Assembly (NCBI RefSeq): GCF_016862955.1 | Contig: NZ_BONY01000022.1 | Location: 1 to 64,000 of the forward strand | Direction of reading: 5' to 3' | Source: Rhizocola hellebori | Lineage (GTDB): Bacteria > Actinomycetota > Actinomycetes > Mycobacteriales > Micromonosporaceae | DNA: 64,000 nucleotides | In this document: piece after piece, positions 51,173 to 58,660 of the stretch | How the letters are laid out: every line of letters starts with the position of its first letter | How positions within the stretch are numbered: the stretch's first letter is position 1 | The notes under the pieces: model-generated | Database searches by the model: none | What the model was told of the DNA's origin: nothing | The model's input: the letters and a program-made list of their open reading frames with translations, nothing else | Position numbers and translations under genes: made by a program

Positions 51173-51613
51173 ATGTCCCTGGCAATGACGCCCGCCGAAC
51201 GCGAGGCTTTCCTCGCCGAAGTTCACGTCGCGGTTGTGACCGTGGCCGACGATGACGGCCGCGGTCCGCTGGCCATTCCGCTCTGGTATGACTATCAGCC
51301 CGGTGGCGAGATCATCCTGGTGACCGATCGCAGCAGCCGCAAGGCCCAGCTCATCCGCAAGGCCGGCCGGGTCACCGTCTGCGCGCAGACCCAGCAGATG
51401 CCCTATCGGTACGCCTCCGTCGAGGGCCCGGTCACCGCGATCGAAGACACCGTCACCGTCGAGCAGCGCTGGGCGCTCGCCAGCCGCTACCTGGGCCGCG
51501 AGGGCGCCGACGGCTACATCGAGGCCACCCGGGACCGCACCGACCACATGTGCGCCATCCATATCCGCCCCGAGCACTGGCTGACCCGCGACTACACGAA
51601 GACTGGCGGATAG
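51173..51613 (+). CDS. PPOX-class F420/flavin-binding protein
   Basis: A 146-residue split beta-barrel protein: MTPAEREAFLAEVHVAVVTV, LAIPLWYDYQPGGEIILVTD for the cofactor face, SSRKAQLIRKAGRVTVCAQ, and RYASVEGPVTAIEDT. It resembles actinobacterial F420-dependent biliverdin reductase or deazaflavin reductase relatives. Cofactor and substrate are not certain. ATG 51173 is used, with a TAGCCT -10-like box upstream suggesting a leaderless transcript. Confidence 0.85.
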   Translation: MSLAMTPAEREAFLAEVHVAVVTVADDDGRGPLAIPLWYDYQPGGEIILVTDRSSRKAQLIRKAGRVTVCAQTQQMPYRYASVEGPVTAIEDTVTVEQRWALASRYLGREGADGYIEATRDRTDHMCAIHIRPEHWLTRDYTKTGG

Positions 51614-51669
51614 GGGTCATCACCCATCGGGCCATGTTCCGAGGTCGCCGTACCCGTCAGAATATGTAG

Positions 51670-52092
51670 ATGGATCAGTCCTCGGGCTCGACTCTCGCGC
51701 AGGTGATCCCCATCGCTGCAATAGGTCTCGGTCTGGAGCTCCGCTCATACTCACAGCGGCTGCGATCCTCTGGACGCATCCAGTGGGCCGTCGCCATCGT
51801 GATCTCCTACTTCGTAGGGACGGTCATGGCCTTGCTGAGTTATTGGGAGACAAATGCGCTCAACGCCGTCTTCCAGGACAGCATCGCCAGGGACATCGGC
51901 ATGGTAATGGTGATCAACATAGCCATCGGCACGGTGTTCTTCCTGCCCTTGTTCGACCTGACCTTCGCGATGGCAGGCACCATCCCCAAGGACCGCAAGC
52001 TGGCCCGCCGCGTGGTCCTCGCCGTCACCATTCCGGCCTATTTCTTGGCAATCTTCCTCGCGTCCTTCCGGTTTCCGGACACTCATTACTGA
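51670..52092 (+). CDS. Small polytopic membrane protein, 140 residues
   Basis: A 140-residue protein with about four hydrophobic helices (IPIAAIGLGLEL, AVAIVISYFVGTVMALLSYW, MVMVINIAIGTVFFLPLFDL, VVLAVTIPAYFLAIFLASF) and short polar loops. No family was recognised. The ATG follows a TATGTAG sequence and probably lacks a leader. It is the last clear gene before an 850-bp repeat-rich gap. Confidence 0.7.
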   Translation: MDQSSGSTLAQVIPIAAIGLGLELRSYSQRLRSSGRIQWAVAIVISYFVGTVMALLSYWETNALNAVFQDSIARDIGMVMVINIAIGTVFFLPLFDLTFAMAGTIPKDRKLARRVVLAVTIPAYFLAIFLASFRFPDTHY

Positions 52093-52140
52093 CATTCACA
52101 GCTCAGGAAAAGCAAATGCCACAGTCCAAAGCCTTTGTCG

Positions 52141-52206
52141 CATGCCCGTAGTGATCACCCGCCGTAGCTCATGCCGAGGGTCGTCGCTTCGCTCCTCCAC
52201 CTGCGT
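52141..52206. repeat. Dispersed repeat, copy 2
   Basis: Matches 40141-40206, exactly 12,000 bp away; the shared block includes GCCGAGGGTCGTCGC and TTCGCTCCTCCAC. Confidence 0.7.
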
Positions 52207-52334
52207 GCTTCAAGACCTTTGCGGGTACCGAACCTCGCTGCATGACCTTGCGGCGGTATCGATCTGATAGATGGCCCCGTGGGGATGGGATCGTGGCGGT
52301 ATCCACACCGAGCAGATGCGGTGGGTCGCCCGCG

Positions 52335-52362
52335 CCGATCGGCGCCGGACCTCGTCCGAATT
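52335..52362. repeat. Copy of the antiporter gene's 3' end
   Basis: 28 bases identical to 50557-50584 (starting CCGATCGGCGCC), with further partial match beyond. Here it is not part of a recognisable gene. Confidence 0.75.
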
Positions 52363-52412
52363 CCCCCGGCGAATTTCTAGCGAGATGTAGAGGTCAGGGT
52401 GTTCACAAGGTG

Positions 52413-52508
52413 AAGGGCCCGCTGCGCCAACAGCAGGCCCTTTCAGCGGCCGATACGTGTCCGGGCTACAGACGAGTGTCGGGTCCTACCACTCCTTGAC
52501 GGACAGCT
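52413..52508. repeat. 96-bp direct repeat, copy 1
   Basis: Differs from 52638-52733 at one position only. It contains an AAGGGCC.GCTG/CAGC.GGCCCTT hairpin resembling a terminator. Confidence 0.85.
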
Positions 52509-52637
52509 TCCGAACCCGCGCCGCCCCGCTCTGGACCACCGGCATCTGCTCTCCAAGATCGGAATCGTCGCCACGACGTGGACGTCGCTGAGTCGCCCGT
52601 GCGCGGGGGTCGGTGGCGGGGGGTGGCCCGAGAGATA

Positions 52638-52733
52638 AAGGGCCAGCTGCGCCAACAGCAGGCCCTTTCAGCGGCCGATACGTGTCCGGGCTACAGACGA
52701 GTGTCGGGTCCTACCACTCCTTGACGGACAGCT
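52638..52733. repeat. 96-bp direct repeat, copy 2
   Basis: Second copy, 225 bp from the first. The hairpin arms at its left end extend to AAAGGGCC/GGCCCTTT, usable as a terminator in either direction. Confidence 0.85.
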
Positions 52734-52942
52734 CTCCGCCCACTCTCGGCCACCGGCAATTGTTCGGGATCGTCTCGAGGCTCTGGCGCACGCAGCATGC
52801 CCTGCTCCACTATGGACACCAAGTGCTTCGAGGTTCATGACGGCGCCAACCGCCATGACGAGACAGAACCCTCGCCGCACGACATGTCCGGGCTCACGAA
52901 ATTGGAAGGCGAGAGCGCACACACCTACAAGGGAAAGGCGAG

Positions 52943-53299
52943 ATGTTGGGATCCCGACGAAATCCATTATCCGCGCTGCACATGCGGTTAATGATCTTAA
53001 TTGCGCTATGCGCGGCGCTGGAAGCGCTACTGCGCATGGGGTATGAGCCAGTCTTCGCTGCAGCGGCGGTCTGCGTGGCCGCTTTTGGTACGACGCTGTT
53101 CGGATGCAGGCTGTTTCCGACCTGGTCGGAGCACACGAGGTCGGTGACGGTGGTGATCGTCGCGGTCATCGTTATCGCTGGCGGCGTACCCAGTGCAGAT
53201 CTTGCCTGCCTCCTGCTGATGCTGGCGGCGATCTGGCAAATGATCTGGCTAGTAAGGTCTCGGGCCGTCGCGCGACCCGGGCAAGTGGCGGAAGCCTGA
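52943..53299 (+). CDS. Small membrane protein, 118 residues
   Basis: A 118-residue protein with three or four hydrophobic helices (MRLMILIALCAALEALLRMG, PVFAAAAVCVAAFGTTLFG, VTVVIVAVIVIAGGVPSADL, LACLLLMLAAIWQMIWLV). ATG 52943 has a GGGAAAGG sequence upstream; ATG 52982 is an alternative. Its TGA is two bases before the XRE gene start, so the two are likely cotranscribed. No family recognised. Confidence 0.6.
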   Translation: MLGSRRNPLSALHMRLMILIALCAALEALLRMGYEPVFAAAAVCVAAFGTTLFGCRLFPTWSEHTRSVTVVIVAVIVIAGGVPSADLACLLLMLAAIWQMIWLVRSRAVARPGQVAEA

Positions 53300-53301
53300 T
53301 C

Positions 53302-53589
53302 ATGTCAGGAACGGTTGGTCGGCCCTTTGGGCCGGTCGGCCCCGACAGACCGTTCGCGGATTTCGCGAACGGTCTTAGGGCGTTGAAAAACGCCGATGGG
53401 TCGACACTCGAGCGCCTGAGTGGGCGTGCAAACTACAGCAAGTCAGCGTTCTCTGACGCAGCCGGCGGGTTAAGACTTCCAACACTTGAGGTGACGCTCG
53501 CCTTTGTCCGGGTGTGTGGCGGCTGCGAGCCGGAATGGGAAACAAGATGGACGTTGGAGTACAAGCGGTCTAACGGGCGCGAGACCTGA
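53302..53589 (+). CDS. XRE-family helix-turn-helix protein
   Basis: A 95-residue protein built around an XRE/Cro-type HTH: FADFANGLRALKNADGSTLE, then RLSGRANYSKSAFSDAAGGL with the turn and recognition helix. The remaining segment (RLPTLEVTLAFVRVCGG and CEPEWETRWTLEY) matches the C-terminal part of HTH domains found at the N-termini of actinomycete signalling proteins. It ends one base before GTG 53591 of the sigma-like gene, so translation is coupled. Probably a transcription factor or protein-interaction adaptor. Confidence 0.75.
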   Translation: MSGTVGRPFGPVGPDRPFADFANGLRALKNADGSTLERLSGRANYSKSAFSDAAGGLRLPTLEVTLAFVRVCGGCEPEWETRWTLEYKRSNGRET

Positions 53590-53590
53590 C

Positions 53591-54601
53591 GTGAGCAACC
53601 AGATTCGACCGCTTAACGCGGGGAGCGATACCGTCCGGGCACTAGCGGAGCAAGGAACCCTTCGTGCCCAATACGAGCGGGCGTCTGCCGACGTCCGCCG
53701 ACGGTTGCGCGTCGAAGCGTTCGAACTGGTGTATCCATTGGTCTTTAGGCAGCTCACCCGCAAGATTGAGGCGCGTCGCGGCCACCACGCTTGCATGGCG
53801 TCAATCAGAAGTCTTGAACCAGACTGCCTGGATCGGTTCCACGACGACATGGACGCCGTCCTCGATGATCTCTTTCACAACGCTCGCGTACCGATCCACA
53901 ACCTTGAGGGCTGGGTGAGTAAGCGTGTCGTGGCTGCGACTGTCGATGGCCACCGTCGCCGCCGGGGGGAGCGCGGAGCACTGCAGCGGCCTCGGATCCC
54001 GCGATGGCTCGCGGTAAAACTGGGTAATGACAAGCGGTTGATGGACCTGGCCGTGGACATGCTGGAGTGGGTTGGCGTGGAGGCGACCGCCGGACTGCAC
54101 GCCTGGCCGATCGAGGTGTGGTCGGCCAGGCGCCAGTTCCAAAGTGCCGACTACGAGGAAGCTAGCCGGTCGGTCGAAAGGGATATCGCGACGGTGATTG
54201 CCGCCATGCGCCTTCGTCCAAACTGGTACGCGGACTATGTCGAACGGCCAATGGGACGAAAGCGCCTGCCGCTAGCTGGATCGGGCGAGGTACAACCGGA
54301 GTATGTGCTAGATCCGGTGCTGGCGGCTGAGACGGCTCACGCCGCCGATGATGCCCGGCGCACCGAGCTGGCGGCGTTGGCAGTCGCGGCGATCCAGGCC
54401 CGACTGACACGAGGTGAGGAAGCTCGCGCAGTGGTCACCGACGTACTCTCGACGGCCTTCGGAGCAGGAACGGGATCGGACAGCCTGGATCGAGTACCCG
54501 GACAGGAATCTGCCGACGACGAACGTATGGCCGCTCAGCTAGCTGATCCGGCAACGGTTGATCAGATCGTCCGAATCGTGCTGGACTTGCTATCGCCATG
54601 A
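53591..54601 (+). CDS. Sigma-factor-like hypothetical protein
   Basis: A 336-residue protein. Residues about 20-130 (LRAQYERASADVRRRLRVEA, VYPLVFRQLTRKIEARRGHH, IHNLEGWVSKRVVAATVDGH followed by RRRRGERGALQ) read like region 2 of an ECF sigma factor, although the core-binding part is diverged. The middle and C-terminal parts are helical, including DARRTELAALAVAAIQARLT, but no region 4 helix-turn-helix was recognised. Coupled behind an XRE gene. It could be a degenerate sigma or an accessory-element protein; this call is tentative. Confidence 0.55.
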   Translation: MSNQIRPLNAGSDTVRALAEQGTLRAQYERASADVRRRLRVEAFELVYPLVFRQLTRKIEARRGHHACMASIRSLEPDCLDRFHDDMDAVLDDLFHNARVPIHNLEGWVSKRVVAATVDGHRRRRGERGALQRPRIPRWLAVKLGNDKRLMDLAVDMLEWVGVEATAGLHAWPIEVWSARRQFQSADYEEASRSVERDIATVIAAMRLRPNWYADYVERPMGRKRLPLAGSGEVQPEYVLDPVLAAETAHAADDARRTELAALAVAAIQARLTRGEEARAVVTDVLSTAFGAGTGSDSLDRVPGQESADDERMAAQLADPATVDQIVRIVLDLLSP

Positions 54602-54610
54602 GCGAGCAGA

Positions 54611-55018
54611 TCACCTCAGCGGGAGCTTCACCGCCCGCCGATCAACTGCCCCTGCTTTGATCCGGCCGAGGCCCGGTGACATCGTCAATTCTAGTGCGAC
54701 GTGGTAGATGAGTCCGTCTGCCAACGCGAGCGTGAGGTCTGTCCAGCTTTCCGGGGTGGTCAGAGTCCTTCTGCCGTACCAAATAGGGAGTTGCTTGGCA
54801 GTGCCGCCCTTGGGTAGCAGCGCGAATTGGGGTGTGGCCCACGACCACAGGGGAACCAGGCTCTCCCTGATCGGCTCGAGCACGCCAGAGGCCTGTCTAC
54901 GCAGCCACCGCAACCGCGGCGCGGATCCGGCAAGGAAACGCTGCAGGAACGCTTCGTCCTCAGTGGTCGTCGCCGTCACCCCTCGCGACTGGTCTCGCTG
55001 TCGTAAGCTGCGGGCCAC
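54611..55018 (-). CDS. Hypothetical protein, 135 residues
   Basis: A 135-residue soluble protein convergent with the sigma-like gene. It begins MARSLRQRDQSRG and contains TEDEAFLQRFLAGSAPRLRW and LTLALADGLIYHVALELTMS. GTG start without a strong ribosome site. No family recognised; it may be an element-borne gene like its neighbours. Confidence 0.5.
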   Translation of the reverse strand: MARSLRQRDQSRGVTATTTEDEAFLQRFLAGSAPRLRWLRRQASGVLEPIRESLVPLWSWATPQFALLPKGGTAKQLPIWYGRRTLTTPESWTDLTLALADGLIYHVALELTMSPGLGRIKAGAVDRRAVKLPLR

Positions 55019-55038
55019 ACGGGCAGAGGGGACAGCAC

Positions 55039-55290
55039 ATGAGACACCCGGCAGCGACCATGAAGTTCTGCATCATCGCGGTGGTGTTCACCGTTGTGGG
55101 CCTGGTGTTCGTCGGTTCCGCCGCTGCTGACCCCGAAGCGGAGTTCAGCTCGGTCGGGTCAGCGCTGGGCTATGTGCTGCTCGTGCTCGGGGTGATCAAT
55201 TTCGCGGTGCACTCGGTGGCGGTGCTTTTGCATGACCACGAGATGTGGCGCAGCACCCACTTCACCGAGATCATCGAGACCGAGGATTGA
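55039..55290 (+). CDS. Small membrane protein, 83 residues
   Basis: ATG 55039 with GAGGGG upstream. Two hydrophobic helices (MKFCIIAVVFTVVGLVFVGS and LGYVLLVLGVINFAVHSVAV) flank an acidic loop; the C-terminus is HDHEMWRSTHFTEIIETED. The first helix might be a signal sequence. No family recognised. Its start faces the divergent 135-residue gene. Confidence 0.65.
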   Translation: MRHPAATMKFCIIAVVFTVVGLVFVGSAAADPEAEFSSVGSALGYVLLVLGVINFAVHSVAVLLHDHEMWRSTHFTEIIETED

Positions 55291-55292
55291 AC

Positions 55293-55493
55293 CTATTTGC
55301 GCTGACCGCCATAGGCGGCCCGCCGCCGAATGATGAACTTGTTTGACCGCTTGTACTGGCGGCACGGCCACGTCTCACCGCAGCAATGACAGCGGCTTTC
55401 GGGTTCCGATGGCAGGTGGAGCCGCCGATGCGCCTGCGCCCGAGCCATGAGCAGCATCTCGGGCCACAGAACGAAGCGCAGGAAGGGATCCAC
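55293..55493 (-). CDS. Small cysteine-containing protein, 66 residues
   Basis: A 66-residue basic protein: MDPFLRFVLWPEMLLMARAQ and a C-terminal half with CHCCGETWPC and a run of Arg/Lys. The four cysteines may bind a metal. Starts with GTG, no good ribosome site. Similar short Cys-x2-C-G-x2-W-P-C proteins occur in actinomycete accessory regions. Its stop is two bases from the end of the convergent 83-residue gene. Confidence 0.5.
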   Translation of the reverse strand: MDPFLRFVLWPEMLLMARAQAHRRLHLPSEPESRCHCCGETWPCRQYKRSNKFIIRRRAAYGGQRK

Positions 55494-55737
55494 GAATCAC
55501 CCGCTACAACGGTAAGTATTTTTGTTGACCGGCGGCCCACAACGCAGGTCATGGCCAAGTTCGTGGTGCGAAGACGAATTGGCTGGATGACCCGAATGGG
55601 GCACTCACTCTGGTGCGTCGTGCGGAGGTCGGCCCAGCAGGGAGCCACTGCCCATTGGCGGGCCGCCGGAGACTCACGGGTACGGTCAGACCGTCAAGTC
55701 GGTGCCGAAGTGGGGATGCGATGGCTGGTGCACAGAT

Positions 55738-55923
55738 TCACCTCCTGCGTCGGCTTCTCTTCGCTGGTGCAGGGTCGCCGAGCATGGCTGATTGTGCGGC
55801 CCCGCAGCTGCACTGGTGCGCGATGTGCATTTCAGCGCGCACACACACGTGCCGCCGGTCGGCCGTGTTGGGACATTTCTCGTCGGTTTGGCCGGGAAGA
55901 GTGAAGGGACTCCCGCATCTCAT
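55738..55923 (-). CDS. Small Cys/His-rich protein, 61 residues
   Basis: ATG 55923 has GGGAGG six bases upstream. The product begins MRCGSPFTLPGQTDEKCPNT and continues DRRHVCVRAEMHIAHQCSCG, giving a C-x(14)-C-x(8)-H-x-C-x(5)-H-x(2)-H-x-C-x-C pattern that suggests zinc binding, then a basic tail KRSRRRR. Excellent ribosome site and motif spacing support it. The rest of 55494-56120 has no other convincing gene. Confidence 0.6.
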   Translation of the reverse strand: MRCGSPFTLPGQTDEKCPNTADRRHVCVRAEMHIAHQCSCGAAQSAMLGDPAPAKRSRRRR

Positions 55924-56120
55924 GGTCGCCTCCCGCGCAGGAGAGCGTCGCGCAGGTAGGTCATGTCCGCGACGGGGGCCAGGGACTCCATCCAGTGAAG
56001 ATCCTCGGAGGACCACTCCTGAGTGTCATCCAGGAGCGGAGCCCGCGCTTGGCCAAATCTGGCCGAATCTGGCTCGTTTTGATGCTGTCCCGGACTCATC
56101 CCCTAACCCCTCTCGACGGC

Positions 56121-56136
56121 GGTTGGTATGCCAACC
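56121..56136. promoter_or_regulatory. GntR-type operator candidate 1
   Basis: GGTTGG-TATG-CCAACC, a perfect palindrome. Shares TTGGyAyrCCAA with two more sites upstream of the GntR gene. Confidence 0.65.
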
Positions 56137-56166
56137 ATAGGCAGGAGAGCAGCGTGCTGGCAATGG

Positions 56167-56180
56167 CTTGGCATACCAAG
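56167..56180. promoter_or_regulatory. GntR-type operator candidate 2
   Basis: CTTGG-CATA-CCAAG, a perfect palindrome 46 bp after site 1. Confidence 0.65.
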
Positions 56181-56230
56181 TTTTGTGCCAAATAGATCGA
56201 GATGGACCTGATCAGCGAGTTGGCAGGCCT

Positions 56231-56244
56231 GTTGACTAGTCAAC
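56231..56244. promoter_or_regulatory. Palindrome GTTGACTAGTCAAC
   Basis: Perfect 14-bp palindrome between operator candidates 2 and 3, with a different core. It may serve another regulator or include a -35 (TTGACT). Confidence 0.5.
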
Positions 56245-56277
56245 ATTTTTGCACAAGCAGTACAGTTGGGAGCAGGG

Positions 56278-56289
56278 TTGGCACGCCAA
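56278..56289. promoter_or_regulatory. GntR-type operator candidate 3
   Basis: TTGG-CACG-CCAA, 16 bp before the GTG start of the GntR gene, in the position of a repressor site. Confidence 0.6.
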
Positions 56290-56304
56290 GCGAAGGGAGC
56301 GCAC

Positions 56305-57132
56305 GTGAAGCCGATGGATACACCGGATGCCGGCCACATGTACGAGCGCATCGCCGCCGCGCTGCGCGACCAGATCACCAACGGCACGCTACGGCCGGGT
56401 GATCGCCTTCCCACGCAACAGGAGCTCGTCGACACGTTTGGCTGTAGCCGACAGGTCGTCCGGTTCGCTCTCGACCTCCTGGAGAACGAGGGCCTCGTCG
56501 ACCGCATCCAAGGCTTCGGCACGACGGTTCGTAAATACGATCCGCTGGTACGCCGTTCCGCCCTGCACTACCGCGACATGCCCAACGCCCCGTTCGCCGA
56601 GGAGGCCCTTGCCGCGCAACGGACTCCCCGCTACACGCACCACACCCGGCTCGACCGGATCGGCCCTGACGTCGCCAGCCGCTTGGGGCTCGAAGTCGGT
56701 ACAGAGGTGATGCGCACAGATTACGTAAGTTACGTCGACGACCAGCCCGCCATGCTCGTCACCTCATACGAGAACCTCGAATACACCAGAGGCACCGTGA
56801 TCGAGAAGCCCGAAGAGGGTTACCTCGCCGGCGCCGGGCTGGTGCCCCGCTTCACCGCGATCGGCCGGCGTCCCACCAAAATCACAGAGCGGGTAAGGGT
56901 TCGGCCACCGCGGCCGGCCGAAGAGGAGATGCTCCGAATCAAGCCGGGGGTGCCGGTCATACTCATCTCCCGGACCACTCAGACTCGCGAAACGATCCTG
57001 GAAACCGCCGACATCATCATTGCCTCGAACCTCTTCGAGCTAGAGAACTCGTTCGTCATCGAGCCGCTTGTGTCCACATTGGAGCAACAGCACGAGCGGC
57101 CCGCCAGCCAGGACGGGCCACTCAGTGTGTGA
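56305..57132 (+). CDS. GntR/HutC-family transcriptional regulator with UTRA domain
   Basis: A 275-residue regulator. The N-terminal winged helix (about 10-75) has YERIAAALRDQITNGTLRPG, then DRLPTQQELVDTFGCSRQVV. The C-terminal UTRA domain (about 100-255) has VMRTDYVSYVDDQPAMLVTS and ERVRVRPPRPAEEEMLRIKPG, the pocket for a small-molecule inducer. GTG 56305 follows AAGGGAG. Three TTGGyAyrCCAA palindromes upstream suggest autoregulation. Similar GntR proteins control plasmid transfer and accessory loci in actinomycetes; the ligand is unknown. Confidence 0.9.
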   Translation: MKPMDTPDAGHMYERIAAALRDQITNGTLRPGDRLPTQQELVDTFGCSRQVVRFALDLLENEGLVDRIQGFGTTVRKYDPLVRRSALHYRDMPNAPFAEEALAAQRTPRYTHHTRLDRIGPDVASRLGLEVGTEVMRTDYVSYVDDQPAMLVTSYENLEYTRGTVIEKPEEGYLAGAGLVPRFTAIGRRPTKITERVRVRPPRPAEEEMLRIKPGVPVILISRTTQTRETILETADIIIASNLFELENSFVIEPLVSTLEQQHERPASQDGPLSV

Positions 57133-57138
57133 GTCTGC

Positions 57139-57531
57139 TTAGCAGTTCAGCAATTCCGGGCTCTGGTTGAGCAGCTGGGCGCGTGCCGAGATGAACTCCT
57201 GATGCGCCGCGCCACCTACGGCCTCCGGCCGGAAAGCTCCGGTGGAGCAGCAGTTCTGGAACTCCAGTTTGATCCCGTAGTGCCTTTCCACGGCTTGCCG
57301 CATCGGGCTGCTCGCCATCAGGCGCAGAAGCTCGCCCTGGTCCTTGTCACTGGGTGGATTCGTTCGGTCCACGGCATGTCCATTGCCGGTGGTGCCGAGA
57401 TCACTTACCAGCTGATCCACCACCTTCCATGCGTAAGGCAGCGAATCCCGCACGCACGCAAGGAATTCCTCGTCACTGACCGGCCCGGCCTTGGCCACTT
57501 CCAGCAGCTCGGGCGACACATTAAGAGACAT
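57139..57531 (-). CDS. SCO5389-family conserved protein
   Basis: A 130-residue protein: MSLNVSPELLEVAKAGPVSD, then FLACVRDSLPYAWKVVDQLV and the C-terminal GIKLEFQNCCSTGAF and ARAQLLNQSPELLNC. The overall shape and closing LLNQSPEL match the SCO5389 family of small actinobacterial proteins of unknown role. It is convergent with the GntR gene. A 9-bp inverted repeat lies upstream. Confidence 0.8.
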   Translation of the reverse strand: MSLNVSPELLEVAKAGPVSDEEFLACVRDSLPYAWKVVDQLVSDLGTTGNGHAVDRTNPPSDKDQGELLRLMASSPMRQAVERHYGIKLEFQNCCSTGAFRPEAVGGAAHQEFISARAQLLNQSPELLNC

Positions 57532-57545
57532 GAGTGATACTCCGA

Positions 57546-57588
57546 TCTAGGTTGACAATGTGTCTTGAATGTCAGAGTCCAACCTAGA
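57546..57588. promoter_or_regulatory. Inverted repeat TCTAGGTTG/CAACCTAGA upstream of the SCO5389 homologue
   Basis: Perfect 9-bp arms (57546-57554 and 57580-57588) 25 bp apart in the promoter region. Candidate regulator site. Confidence 0.45.
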
Positions 57589-57645
57589 CACGCCAAATAG
57601 CAAAGGAGCGAGTATGAGTGAACGACACGCCAATGATTTTCGTTT

Positions 57646-58065
57646 TCAATAACCGGTGATTCGCCGCCACAGCGCGACGTACCCGCGCAGCATCCAGGAA
57701 ACCGCGAGCCAGAACGCGACTCCGCCCAGCGCGTGCACCGCCCACGCGCCAGCCAGGGTCGGGCCGCCCCAGGCGTCGGCGTAGTCGCCGTTCATTCCCA
57801 ACAAGGGCCGGGCGGGGTACGCCAGATTCAGCACAACGCCGAGCCAGCAGTACCCCGCCACGGCCAGCGAGACCAGGTCGAGCGGCACCGCGGCAAGCCC
57901 ACGCCACCGAGACAACGCGGGTGTTCGCGCGAGCAAAGCGAATGCGACGCGGCGCTGCGCCGACCCCCGGTCCATCAGCGACCAGATCCCGAGTGGCAGC
58001 GATAGCAGCAGGAAAAGGGTGTAACGATACGGCTCCGCCGAGATCGGCAGCTTCCACCATGGCAT
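57646..58065 (-). CDS. Membrane protein of about 139 residues
   Basis: A predicted four-helix membrane protein starting at ATG 58065 (MPWWKLPISAEPYRYTLFLL), with helices at LLLSLPLGIWSL, VPLDLVSLAVAGYCWLGVVL and AWAVHALGGVAFWLAVSWML. The layout resembles the short membrane sensor segments of actinobacterial sensor proteins. An upstream in-frame ATG at 58125 would overlap the hydrolase gene. Function unknown. Confidence 0.65.
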   Translation of the reverse strand: MPWWKLPISAEPYRYTLFLLLSLPLGIWSLMDRGSAQRRVAFALLARTPALSRWRGLAAVPLDLVSLAVAGYCWLGVVLNLAYPARPLLGMNGDYADAWGGPTLAGAWAVHALGGVAFWLAVSWMLRGYVALWRRITGY

Positions 58066-58108
58066 GGGCCACAGCGTAGCGATTGATCGCCAGCTGTGGA
58101 TGGGAGTA

Positions 58109-58660
58109 TCAGCCGAAGCTGACATCCTTGGTCTGCACCGTACCGGCGGTGCGGCCCGGCGCCTTGTGGTAAGTCCAATACAGATTGGTGTGGGCGATCA
58201 CCTTGTCCGGTGTCGGGGCACCCCATTCGGATTGGTCTTCGGTGGTGTGGGCGTCGCTGACAAGGGTCGCGTCGTAGCCGCGGACGATGGCACCGTGCAG
58301 GGTCGAGCGGATGCACTCGTCGGTCTGGGCACCCGTGACGATGAGGCGGCCGATCCCCAGCTCTGACAACACCTTCTCCAAGGTGGTCTCCTCGAAGGAA
58401 TCGGCATAGCTCTTGGCCACCAACGGTTCCTCGTCGCCCGGCGCCAGCTCGGGCACGATGCGCCAGTTGTCGCTGCCGCGCGCCAGATTGTCGTCGGAGT
58501 GCTGCACCCAAACAACGGGAATCTGTTCTCCCCGTGCTTTCTCGACAAGGCTGCCGATGTTGGCCACCACGGCGTCGCGCTCGTGAGCGCCTGACACCAC
58601 ACCAATCTGCACATCCACCACTAGAAGCGCGGTGTTGGGCCTGTTCTCCAGAATCGTCAT
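58109..58660 (-). CDS. Isochorismatase-like cysteine hydrolase
   Basis: A 183-residue hydrolase of the isochorismatase superfamily. The catalytic triad is visible as D16 in ALLVVDVQIG, K83 in VAKSYADSF and C116 in GAQTDECIRST. It hydrolyses an amide or ether-type small molecule (nicotinamidase, ureidoacrylate or isochorismate relatives); the substrate is unknown. Its ATG overlaps the stop of the DinB gene (ATGA), so the two are coupled and read from the promoter divergent to the WYL regulator. Confidence 0.9.
   Translation of the reverse strand: MTILENRPNTALLVVDVQIGVVSGAHERDAVVANIGSLVEKARGEQIPVVWVQHSDDNLARGSDNWRIVPELAPGDEEPLVAKSYADSFEETTLEKVLSELGIGRLIVTGAQTDECIRSTLHGAIVRGYDATLVSDAHTTEDQSEWGAPTPDKVIAHTNLYWTYHKAPGRTAGTVQTKDVSFG

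Larger units (their letters stand above)
52093..52942. other. Repeat-rich gene-free region
   Basis: No convincing gene. It holds the second dispersed repeat (52141), a copy of the antiporter 3' end (52335) and two copies of a 96-bp repeat (52413 and 52638). The structure suggests the decayed joints of several insertions. Confidence 0.6.
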
